A DNA stretch of 64,000 bases from assembly GCF_900091445.1 (NCBI RefSeq), contig NZ_LT607733.1, positions 4,305,001-4,369,000 on the forward strand. The letters are read 5' to 3'. The stretch comes from Micromonospora echinofusca. Lineage in GTDB: Bacteria; Actinomycetota; Actinomycetes; Mycobacteriales; Micromonosporaceae. This document shows positions 48,895 to 56,143 of this stretch, in pieces. Each line of letters starts with the position of its first letter. Positions within the stretch are counted from its first letter, which is position 1. The notes under the pieces are model-generated. The model was not told the DNA's origin. It ran no database searches and was given only the letters and a program-made list of their open reading frames with translations. The position numbers and the translations under genes are program-made.

Positions 48895-50397
48895 ATGACG
48901 CAGGACCACACCGCTGGCCCGACCGCCGCACCGGAGAACCCGGCACCGTGGCGGCCCTCGCGGACGGTGGCGGTGGTGCTGGCCGGCGGCACCGGGACCC
49001 GGCTGGGCCTCGGCATCCCGAAGCAGCTGCTCAAGATCGCCGGTAAGCCGATCATCGAGCACACCCTGGCGGTCTTCGAGGCGGCGCCCGAGATCGACGA
49101 GATCGTCGTGCTGATGGCCACGGGCCACCTCGCCGACGCCCAGCAGATCGTCGACAAGGCCGGCTTCCGCAAGGTCACCAAGGTGATCGAGGGCGGCGAC
49201 ACCCGCAACGCCACCACCCGGATCGCGCTCGACGCCGTCGGCGAGGGCGACTGCAACATCCTCTTCCACGACGCGGTGCGGCCCCTGGTCAGCGGCCGGA
49301 TCGTCCGGGAGTGCGTGAACGCGCTCTGGACGTACTCGGCGGTCGACGTGGCGATCCCGTCGGCCGACACGATCGTCCAGGTCGACGAGGACGACTGCAT
49401 CACCGACATCCCGGTGCGCTCCTCGCTGCGCCGGGGCCAGACGCCGCAGGCGTTCCGCTCGGGCACCATCCGCGAGGCCTACCGGCTCGCCGAGGGCGAC
49501 CCGCACTTCGCCGCCACCGACGACTGCGGGGTGGTGCTGCGCTACCTGCCCGGCACGCCGATCAAGGTCATCGACGGCTCCGACGAGAACATCAAGGTCA
49601 CCCACCCCGTCGACGTGCACCTGGCGGACAAGCTGTTCCAGCTCGCCGCCGCGCAGGCGCCCCGGGTGACCGACGAGCGCAGCTACACCGAGGAGCTGAC
49701 CGGCCGGACCATCGTCGTCTTCGGCGGCAGCTACGGCATCGGCCACGACCTCGCCGAGCTGGCCCGCCGCTACGGCGCGCAGGTCTTCCCGTTCAGCCGC
49801 TCCAGCACCGGCACCCACGTCGAGCGCGCCGAGGACGTCGAGGCGGCGCTGAAGACCGCCTTCGAGGCCACCGGCCGGATCGACCACGTGGTGGTCACGG
49901 CCGGCATCCTGGAGAAGGGCGCCCTCGCCGAGATGGACCAGGACACCATGGACCGGGTGCTCCAGGTCAACTTCGTGGGGCCCGTCATCGTCGCCCGCCA
50001 GTCGCTGCCCTACCTCCAGCAGACCAAGGGCCAGCTGCTGCTCTACACCTCCAGCTCCTACACCCGGGGCCGGGCCCGCTACGCGCTCTACTCCTCCACC
50101 AAGGCGGCCCTGGTCAACCTCACCCAGGCGCTGTCGGACGAGTGGGCGGAGTTCGGCGTACGGGTCAACTGCATCAACCCCGAGCGGACCGCGACCCCGA
50201 TGCGCACCAAGGCGTTCGGCGAGGAGCCGGAGCACACCCTGCTCGCCGCCGAGACCGTCGCCCAGTCGTCGCTGGACGTGCTGATCTCCGACCTGACCGG
50301 GCAGGTCATCGACGTGCGCCGCGCGCCCGGCGAGGTGCCGGCCCAGCCGGGGCCCGCGCGGGCCGAGCGGGACGCGAGCCTCGCCGACGCCGGCTGA
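48895..50397 (+). CDS. Bifunctional cytidylyltransferase / SDR reductase (Bcs1-like, CDP-ribitol synthesis)
   Basis: 500 residues with two enzymes in one chain. Residues 20-260 are an IspD/TarI-type cytidylyltransferase: VAVVLAGGTGTRLGLGIPKQ, GGDTRNATTRIALDAV, LFHDAVRPLVSGRIV, RRGQTPQAFRSG, DENIKVTHPVDVHLAD. Residues 270-480 are a short-chain dehydrogenase with FGGSYGIGHDL (cofactor loop), VVTAGILEKG, and YTSSSYTRGRARYALYSSTK (Ser and YxxxK). The same order occurs in Haemophilus Bcs1, which reduces ribulose-5-phosphate and makes CDP-ribitol. The next gene is a TagF-like transferase that would use this donor. The product is inferred from that precedent. Confidence 0.87.
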   Translation: MTQDHTAGPTAAPENPAPWRPSRTVAVVLAGGTGTRLGLGIPKQLLKIAGKPIIEHTLAVFEAAPEIDEIVVLMATGHLADAQQIVDKAGFRKVTKVIEGGDTRNATTRIALDAVGEGDCNILFHDAVRPLVSGRIVRECVNALWTYSAVDVAIPSADTIVQVDEDDCITDIPVRSSLRRGQTPQAFRSGTIREAYRLAEGDPHFAATDDCGVVLRYLPGTPIKVIDGSDENIKVTHPVDVHLADKLFQLAAAQAPRVTDERSYTEELTGRTIVVFGGSYGIGHDLAELARRYGAQVFPFSRSSTGTHVERAEDVEAALKTAFEATGRIDHVVVTAGILEKGALAEMDQDTMDRVLQVNFVGPVIVARQSLPYLQQTKGQLLLYTSSSYTRGRARYALYSSTKAALVNLTQALSDEWAEFGVRVNCINPERTATPMRTKAFGEEPEHTLLAAETVAQSSLDVLISDLTGQVIDVRRAPGEVPAQPGPARAERDASLADAG

Positions 50398-50434
50398 CGG
50401 CGGATTTCGGGCCACGGCGGGAAACGGAGCCGAC

Positions 50435-52162
50435 ATGCGTGGTGACCTGGTTCGGAAGCTGCTCGCCCGCGCGCTGGCCACCGGCCTGGCGGTGCTGGCG
50501 TTCCTCGTGGTCGCGCTGACCGGCGCGACCGGCTGGGGGCTGGGGCTGGCCGTGGGCGCCCTCGCGGCGGCCGCCTGGGAGCGGCGGGTGCGCCCGGGCG
50601 CCGACAACGCGGCGGAGACCGCGCTGGTCGCGGCGGCGATCCTGGTCGGCTACGCCCGCCGCCTCGACGCCGGCTTCGATCCCGCGCTGGCCGCGACCGC
50701 GCTGGTCCTGCTGGGGCTGGTGCTGCTGGTCAATCCGCTGCGGGACGCGGGCGGCCTGGAGGTGCGCGCCGCGAACCTGCCGGTGCGCTCCTGGACGCCG
50801 CTGGTCGCCGCCCGCCTCGGCGACGCCCTGGCGGGGCTGCTGGCCCTGCTGGCGCTGGCGGCCGTCGCGAACCTGCCGGCCGGCGTCGCGCTGGCGGCCG
50901 TGCTGCTGGTGGCCACCGGCGCCGGGGCGGTCGGGCTGGACCTGGCCCGGCGCCGGTTCCGCCCGGGGGCCGGCGGTTCGGCGGTGTCCCGCGCGCTGCG
51001 CCGGCACCAGCCCGAGTTCCTGCTGCACTTCTCCGCGCCGCCGGGCTCGGAGTACCAGGTCACCATGTGGCTGCCGTACCTGGAGCGGATCGGCCGGCCG
51101 TTCCTGGTGATGGTGCGCGAGCCGGAGTTCCTGCCGTTGATCGCGGCGGCCACCAGCGCTCCCGTGGTCTACTGCCCCACCACCAGGGCGATGGACGAGG
51201 CGCTGGTGCCCAGCCTGCGGGTGGCCTTCTACGTCAACCACGGCGCGAAGAACAGCCACTGCATCCGCTTCACCCAGCTGACCCACGTCCAGCTGCACCA
51301 CGGCGACAGCGACAAGGCGCCCAGCGCCAACCCCGTCTCGGCGATCTTCGACCGGATCTTCGTCGCCGGCCAGGCCGCCATCGACCGGTACGCCCGCGCC
51401 GGGGTGGACATCCCGGCGGAGAAGTTCGTCGTCGTCGGCCGCCCGCAGGTCGAGTCGATCGAGGTACGCCCCGAGCCGGCGCACGGCCGGGCCAACCCGA
51501 CCGTGCTCTACACGCCGACCTGGACCGGGCACAACGCGGACGCGAACTACTGCTCCCTGCCGGTGGCCGAGACCCTGCTGCGCCGGCTGCTCGACCGGGG
51601 CGCGACGGTGATCCTGCGCGCCCACCCGTACACCTCGCAGAACCCGGCGTCCGCCCGGCAGCTGGGCCGGCTCACCGAACTGCTGGCCGCCGACCGGGCG
51701 CGCAGCGGCCGGCAGCACGTCTTCGGCGCCGCCGCCAGCCGGGAGCTGACCCTGACCGAGTGCGTGAACCGCTCGGACGCGCTGATCTCCGACGTGTCCG
51801 GGGTGATCTCCGACTACCTCTACTCGGGCAAGCCGTACGCGGTGACCGACATGGTGGGCTCCGGCGACCGGTTCTGCGAGCAGTTCCCGCTCGCCGGGTC
51901 GGGCTACGTGCTGCGGCGCGACATGTCGAACGCGGACGAGGTGCTGACCGCGCTGCTGGACACCGATCCGCTGGCGTCGGCCCGCTGGGTCACCCGGAGC
52001 CGCTACCTGGGCGACTTCCCCGCCGAGACGTACGCCGAGGCGTTCCTGACGGCCGCGCGGCGCCAGCTCGACGAGGGCTGGATCCCGCCGGCCCCGCGTA
52101 CCGCCGGCGGGCCCGGCCTGCCGGTCGATCCGGACGAGGCGACGCTCTCCCCCGCCACCTGA
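50435..52162 (+). CDS. TagF-like CDP-polyol phosphotransferase with hydrophobic N-terminus
   Basis: 575 residues. Residues 10-175 are mainly hydrophobic helices (LAVLAFLVVALTGATGWGLG, LAATALVLLGLVLLVNPL, LAGLLALLALAAVANLPAGV). The C-terminal transferase half has LTHVQLHHGDSDKAPSANPV (catalytic His motif), VLYTPTWTGHNAD, VILRAHPYTSQNP and LISDVSGVISDYLYSGKPY. It is the likely polyol-phosphate polymerase or primase using the CDP-polyol from the gene 37 bp upstream. It is a paralog of 28308-30059 with the same two-part plan, which differs from soluble B. subtilis TagF. Confidence 0.85.
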   Translation: MRGDLVRKLLARALATGLAVLAFLVVALTGATGWGLGLAVGALAAAAWERRVRPGADNAAETALVAAAILVGYARRLDAGFDPALAATALVLLGLVLLVNPLRDAGGLEVRAANLPVRSWTPLVAARLGDALAGLLALLALAAVANLPAGVALAAVLLVATGAGAVGLDLARRRFRPGAGGSAVSRALRRHQPEFLLHFSAPPGSEYQVTMWLPYLERIGRPFLVMVREPEFLPLIAAATSAPVVYCPTTRAMDEALVPSLRVAFYVNHGAKNSHCIRFTQLTHVQLHHGDSDKAPSANPVSAIFDRIFVAGQAAIDRYARAGVDIPAEKFVVVGRPQVESIEVRPEPAHGRANPTVLYTPTWTGHNADANYCSLPVAETLLRRLLDRGATVILRAHPYTSQNPASARQLGRLTELLAADRARSGRQHVFGAAASRELTLTECVNRSDALISDVSGVISDYLYSGKPYAVTDMVGSGDRFCEQFPLAGSGYVLRRDMSNADEVLTALLDTDPLASARWVTRSRYLGDFPAETYAEAFLTAARRQLDEGWIPPAPRTAGGPGLPVDPDEATLSPAT

Positions 52163-52185
52163 CACGCCCGGCCGGCGGGGACGGG

Positions 52186-52929
52186 TCAGCGGTAGGGCTC
52201 GACGAGGTCCAGGACCGTCCCGGGGGCCTCGACGTGGGCGTTGTGCCCGAGGCCGGGCAGGGTGGCGACCGGCACGCCCAGCTCCTTGAGCTGGGCGTCG
52301 GTGACCATCGGGTCGTGCTCGCCACGGGCCAGCAGCACCGGCACGTCGGTCGCCGCCAGCAGGGCCGGCAGCTCCGGCTCGCCCACGTCGAACGCGGCGG
52401 GGTCCATCGCCAGCCGCCAGCGACCGTCGACCTGCCGCAGCCCGGCCTCCACGACGTGATGGTCCGGTGCGAAGAGCCCGGTAAGGCCGGCCACCCGCAG
52501 GTAGCGGCGGGCCGCCTCGTCCCGGCTCGCGAACCAGGTCACCGGACGGGCCGCCAGCTCACCCGCCTTCGCCAGCTCGGCCGGCGACCAGACCGCCTTG
52601 ATGCCGAGGCCGACCACGGCCTCGACCGGCACCCCGGCGCCACGGGCGGCGAGCGCCAGCCCGACCACCCCGCCGAGGGAGTGCCCCAGCACGACGAGCC
52701 GGTCGCCTGCCGTCAGCCCGGCGGCGATCCGCGCGGCCAGGCCCGCGAACGAGTACTCCGGCAGCGGCGGCGACCAGCCGTGACCGGCGAGGTCCGGCGC
52801 CAGCCAGCGTCCCGCCCAGCGGCGCTCCAGCAGCGGCGCGCAGGGCAGCCACACGTCGCCGGTCGCGCCCATGCCGTGCAGCAGCAGGAGCACCCGCCGG
52901 CCGTCGCGGTCACCCGATTCATCGACCAT
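52186..52929 (-). CDS. Alpha/beta hydrolase
   Basis: About 247 residues. Alpha/beta-hydrolase fold with the oxyanion segment VLLLLHGMGATGDVWLPCAP, the nucleophile elbow VLGHSLGGVVGLALAARG (Ser), VLLARGEHDPMVTDAQL (Asp) and the catalytic His in LPGLGHNAHVEAP. No signal peptide is present. The substrate is unknown. CAGACT seven bases before the ATG at 52929 fits a leaderless start; an open frame further upstream is not needed by the fold. It is convergent with the TagF-like gene and downstream of the C39 peptidase. Confidence 0.87.
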   Translation of the reverse strand: MVDESGDRDGRRVLLLLHGMGATGDVWLPCAPLLERRWAGRWLAPDLAGHGWSPPLPEYSFAGLAARIAAGLTAGDRLVVLGHSLGGVVGLALAARGAGVPVEAVVGLGIKAVWSPAELAKAGELAARPVTWFASRDEAARRYLRVAGLTGLFAPDHHVVEAGLRQVDGRWRLAMDPAAFDVGEPELPALLAATDVPVLLARGEHDPMVTDAQLKELGVPVATLPGLGHNAHVEAPGTVLDLVEPYR

Positions 52930-52987
52930 GCCGCGCAGTCTGTCACCCACCGGGGCGCCGGGCGAGGGCCGTGACCCGGGCACGACA

Positions 52988-53025
52988 ACGGGCGCCGGCC
53001 CCCGGGATGGGGGGCCGACGCCCGT
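52988..53025 (-). terminator. Terminator hairpin after the C39-like peptidase
   Basis: A 16-bp stem with one mismatch (52988-53003 with 53010-53025), ten bases after the peptidase stop. Confidence 0.75.
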
Positions 53026-53034
53026 CGGGGTCGC

Positions 53035-53868
53035 TCAGGCGGAGTAGCCGCGGGTGGCGGCCCAGTTCGCCAGGGCGATGGTGCTCATCCAGTACGACGC
53101 GGTCGCCGGGTTCGCCGAGTCGGCGATCTTCACGAGCCGTCCCTCGTCCTGGTAGCCGACCACGGCCACGTAGTGGCCGCCGGGGAACGAGTGCCAGCCG
53201 CCGTCGGTGTCCGTGGCGCTGCCGGCGACGTTCACCACGACGCCCCGCCCGTCGCCGATGGCCGCGACGACGTCGGCCTGGAGCCGGTCCATCTGCGCCG
53301 GGGTGGCGGCGCCGCCGGGGATCATCCGGGTCCGGTACGGCTCGCCCTTCACCGTCGCGTTCAGCACGCGGGTGGTGTCCTGGGCCGAGTCGGTGCCCAT
53401 CTGGTCGGTGCCCAGCTGGGCACCGAGAGCGTCCTGGCTGCGTGCGATGCCGGCGGCGCTGAGGGCGTGCCGGACGGCCGCCGGACCGCAGTTGTAGAAC
53501 GTGGTCTGGGCCTGGTAGTCGTAGTCCAGGCTCTTCGCGGCCGGTGGCTTCGGCGGCTCCGGCTTGCGGGTCAGGTCCGGGTCCGGGGCGGTGCTGGTGG
53601 CGCTGGCCGAGGGGGCGGCGCTGGCGGTGGCCGGGGCCGCGCTGGACGGGGCCGTCGCGATCCGGGCCTGGCCGCGCGAGGCCGCGGTGTCCTCGCGGGG
53701 CTCGCTCGCGGCGACCGGGGCCTGCGCGGCGGCGGGGGCCTCGTCGGCTCCGGCCAGCAGCGCGCCCGTGCCCGACGCCAGCACGAGCGCCGCGACGGAC
53801 GCGGCGGCAAACTGGTACGGACGATCGGACGTGAGGCGACGTAGCTGTCGCCTGAGGTGGTGCTTCAC
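53035..53868 (-). CDS. Secreted C39-like cysteine peptidase
   Basis: About 277 residues. Basic N-terminus, one hydrophobic segment (FAAASVAALVLASGTGALLA, about residues 20-39) as signal or anchor, an Ala/Pro/Ser-rich linker (45-110), then a papain-like C39 domain with the catalytic Cys in FYNCGPAAVRHAL, His in FPGGHYVAVVGY and Asp in VKIADSANP, all present. It is not fused to an ABC transporter, so it is a stand-alone secreted hydrolase, probably acting on wall peptide. GTG 53868 is chosen because GGAGG lies five bases ahead; the GTG at 53880 overlaps that site. A c-di-AMP riboswitch precedes it, tying expression to wall or osmotic state. Confidence 0.88.
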   Translation of the reverse strand: MKHHLRRQLRRLTSDRPYQFAAASVAALVLASGTGALLAGADEAPAAAQAPVAASEPREDTAASRGQARIATAPSSAAPATASAAPSASATSTAPDPDLTRKPEPPKPPAAKSLDYDYQAQTTFYNCGPAAVRHALSAAGIARSQDALGAQLGTDQMGTDSAQDTTRVLNATVKGEPYRTRMIPGGAATPAQMDRLQADVVAAIGDGRGVVVNVAGSATDTDGGWHSFPGGHYVAVVGYQDEGRLVKIADSANPATASYWMSTIALANWAATRGYSA

Positions 53869-53976
53869 GGTTTCCTCCACGGGCTCGGGGTGAGCGGCCG
53901 GCGGTCCGCGCCGCGGGCAGGGCGGACCGACCGCGCGGACGGGCGTCCGTGCGGGTCGTGGGCCACTCAGGGGATG

Positions 53977-53994
53977 CGCCCGGGATGCCGGGCG
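53977..53994 (-). promoter_or_regulatory. Hairpin in the leader of the peptidase gene
   Basis: A perfect 7-bp stem (53977-53983 with 53988-53994) and 4-base loop between the leader peptide frame and the peptidase gene. It may be an attenuator or simple leader structure. Confidence 0.35.
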
Positions 53995-54013
53995 ACGAAC
54001 GGTGACCGGTCGG

Positions 54014-54100
54014 TCAGCTCGCTACCTGCGAAGGGGCGAGCGCGGGCACCGCGGCGCCGTGGAGACGGCGGAACAACCGAGGGGTGGGTGGGTGCTGCAC
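54014..54100 (-). CDS. Possible 28-residue leader peptide after the riboswitch
   Basis: GTG 54100 to TGA 54014 encodes a basic, Pro-rich 28-mer beginning MQHPPTPRLFRRLHGAA. GGAAGGAG (54111-54118) stands ten bases before the start and directly follows the 3' strand of riboswitch helix P1. No similarity is recognised. It may be a regulatory upstream frame, or the ribosome site may belong to nothing. Confidence 0.35.
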   Translation of the reverse strand: MQHPPTPRLFRRLHGAAVPALAPSQVAS

Positions 54101-54120
54101 GAGGATGGAACTCCTTCCGA

Positions 54121-54252
54121 CGCCGCCGACCGGGTTAGCTGACGGATTCGGGCGGGAAGAACGCCCTACCACAGGCCTGCGGCCCACGGATTCACCCCAC
54201 GAAGCACTGGGTCCCCGGCTCGTCGTTCACGATTGGGCGGGTCGGTGCGGCG
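54121..54252 (-). promoter_or_regulatory. c-di-AMP riboswitch (ydaO/yuaA type)
   Basis: The minus strand carries the conserved core of this class: ccggggaccc, then ggggtgaatccg, then gggcg, and the hallmark gaatccgtcagctaaccc followed by ggtcggcggcg. The last segment pairs with cgccg and ccgacc at the 5' end (54240-54252), giving helix P1. It is about 132 bases, between the promoter at 54291-54319 and the peptidase gene. In actinobacteria this class usually controls wall hydrolases, turning them off with c-di-AMP; that direction is inferred. Confidence 0.88.
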
Positions 54253-54290
54253 TCGCCTCTGGGCGATCGGGTACCGCACCGGACGCGCCG

Positions 54291-54319
54291 ACATTACTGG
54301 CCGGTCCGCGCCCTGCCAA
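54291..54319 (-). promoter_or_regulatory. Promoter of the riboswitch-peptidase transcript
   Basis: On the minus strand TTGGCA (54314-54319), a 17-bp spacer and TAATGT (54291-54296). Initiation falls about 35 bases before helix P1. The rest of the 734-bp gap (54320-54602) shows no supported gene. Confidence 0.7.
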
Positions 54320-54602
54320 CCCCGCCCCACCTGCTTAAACCCTGATCGGGACGCAATTTTTGCGGGCAGCCCGCCACTGACGTGACTCAATGGGACGACC
54401 GTTTCGGCCGGCGCCCGAGGGTGACAACGGGACGAGTGGCGGGCATCGACCCCGAAACCCCGGCGGGAAACGACCCGGCCACGCCCTATGACCGGTTCGG
54501 CGTCGCGGTGACCGGCGTCACGGAAACGGTCGGGCTTTCTCGACCGGTGGGATTCCGCCGGGCGCTGGCCGCCCCGGTCGGAGCGGCCCGAGCCCGGGGC
54601 GG

Positions 54603-55832
54603 TCAGCGCGAGTCGACGTACGCCGCCGGGTGGTCGGCGGGCCGGGGACGCGGCACGGCGTCGCCCCGCTTCCCCGGTGGTGGCCCGGAGGCGCCGGGGT
54701 CCGTCCCGCCGTCGTCCCCGCCGCGCGGTGTCGGGCGGGCCGTCCTGCGCGGGGTGAGCAGCCGCATCATCGGCGTCTCGACGAAGCGGTGCAGCAGGGC
54801 GGCCAGGGCCAGGTTGACCAGCAGGAAGCCGAGCACCACCGCCAGCCCCCACCAGCCGGGGAACCCGACACCCCAGTCGCCGGTGAACCGCAGGACGCTG
54901 ATCATCACCAGGACGTGCACCAGGTAGAAGGCGAAGGAGACCTCGCCGAGCCAGACCATCGGGCGGGACCGCCACGGCGAGCGCCGCCCGCGTACGTCGG
55001 CGTCCGCCGCCGCCGCGATGACCAGGATGTACGCCACCGAGAGCAGCGCCGCCCACAGTTCGGCGCGGACCCACTGCGCGGCGAGCACCCAGGTCGCCAC
55101 GAACACCAGGCTGGCCACCGGCAGGCTCGGGCCCCGCCACCGGCCGCGCCGCATCAGCTCGGCGGCGGCCACGCCCATCCAGAACTCCAGCGACCGCACC
55201 GGCGGGAAGACCTGGGTGAACCACCACCGGCTCTCCTCCGGCACCAGGGACTGGGCCGGCCAGAGCGCCAGGATCAGCAGCGGGACCGCGACCACGACGG
55301 CCCACAGCGCCCACGGCCGGGCCCGGCGGATGAACGGCAGGGCCAACGGCAGGCAGAGGTAGAAGAAGAACTCGCAGGACAGCGACCAGCTGACCGTGTT
55401 GATGCTGTAGAAGTGGCCCGGCCGCGGGTCCCAGGCCTGGAGGAGGAAGAGGTTCTCCACCGCGACGACCCGGTCCACGGGGTCGGCGAACCAGGCCGCG
55501 ACCGCCAGGGCCGCCACCCACAGGACCACGTGGCTCGGCCAGATCTTGGCCACCCGGCGGCGCCAGAACGCCCGGCGGGTGTCGCTGGGCCGGGCCGACC
55601 AGACCAGCACGAAGCCGCTGAGGATGAAGAAGAACTGCACGCCGGAGAGGCCGAGGGCGAAGGCCCAGTCCACGACGGCCTTGTGGCCGGGCTCGGCGAT
55701 GATGCCCATCGTCGCGACGTGGAAACCGAAGACGAGCAGGGCGGCGACCCAGCGCAGCCCGGTCAGCGACGGCAGGCGGCTGGCCGGGGACGCGGGTCGG
55801 GCGGCCGGCGCGTCGGTCGCGGTCCCCGTCAT
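54603..55832 (-). CDS. Acyltransferase 3 family membrane protein (OafA-like)
   Basis: 409 residues with about ten membrane helices. Family signature SRLPSLTGLRWVAALLVFGF followed by the conserved His, then FFILSGFVLVWSARPSDTRR, WRRRVAKIWPSHVVLWVAAL, SLSCEFFFYLCLPLALP and the late SFAFYLVHVLVMISVL; the C-terminal 50 residues are charged and Pro-rich. It probably O-acetylates a surface glycan or lipid. It differs from the acyltransferase at 40008 in length and order. ATG 55832 is chosen by family length. The polysaccharide pyruvyl transferase gene is divergent, so both could decorate the same surface polymer. Confidence 0.9.
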   Translation of the reverse strand: MTGTATDAPAARPASPASRLPSLTGLRWVAALLVFGFHVATMGIIAEPGHKAVVDWAFALGLSGVQFFFILSGFVLVWSARPSDTRRAFWRRRVAKIWPSHVVLWVAALAVAAWFADPVDRVVAVENLFLLQAWDPRPGHFYSINTVSWSLSCEFFFYLCLPLALPFIRRARPWALWAVVVAVPLLILALWPAQSLVPEESRWWFTQVFPPVRSLEFWMGVAAAELMRRGRWRGPSLPVASLVFVATWVLAAQWVRAELWAALLSVAYILVIAAAADADVRGRRSPWRSRPMVWLGEVSFAFYLVHVLVMISVLRFTGDWGVGFPGWWGLAVVLGFLLVNLALAALLHRFVETPMMRLLTPRRTARPTPRGGDDGGTDPGASGPPPGKRGDAVPRPRPADHPAAYVDSR

Positions 55833-56143
55833 GCCGGCATCCCGACGATCCGCAGGGTCACCAGCACGTACGTCTCCTCCTCGGCCTGTCGTGGGCACCT
55901 GCGCGGGGGGCCCGTCGGCGGCCCACGGTCGGCGCCGCCCCGCCGGGCACCCTACCCGGCGCCCCTGAGACTCTTTTCCGTCCCGTCCGTGAGTGTCCGT
56001 TCCGTCCCACCGGGTGGCGCGCGTTCCCCCCGCCCCTCGGTAACCGTTGCGTCCCGAACCGTGACGGGCGGCGACAGCCTCCGGATCCGCACCGACCGGT
56101 GGCTAGTATTCCGGGACCCGGAGGCCACGAGAGGCAGGGACGG
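55833..56143. other. 311-bp divergent intergenic region
   Basis: Holds the promoters of the acyltransferase and pyruvyl transferase genes. Short tccgt repeats occur around 55978-56010, for example in ttttccgtcccgtccgtgag. No gene is supported. Confidence 0.5.
56104..56109 (+). promoter_or_regulatory. Putative -10 box of the pyruvyl transferase gene
   Basis: TAGTAT, 35 bases before the ATG at 56144; the leader contains a purine-rich ribosome site (gaggcaggga). Confidence 0.5.

Noticed and set aside
53868..53880. GTG at 53880 as start of the C39-like peptidase
   Set aside because: This codon overlaps the ribosome site that serves the GTG at 53868.
54382..54927. A plus-strand frame of 181 codons in the riboswitch upstream region
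   Set aside because: It runs antisense into the acyltransferase gene and contains no recognised motif. Codon usage changes at the overlap.
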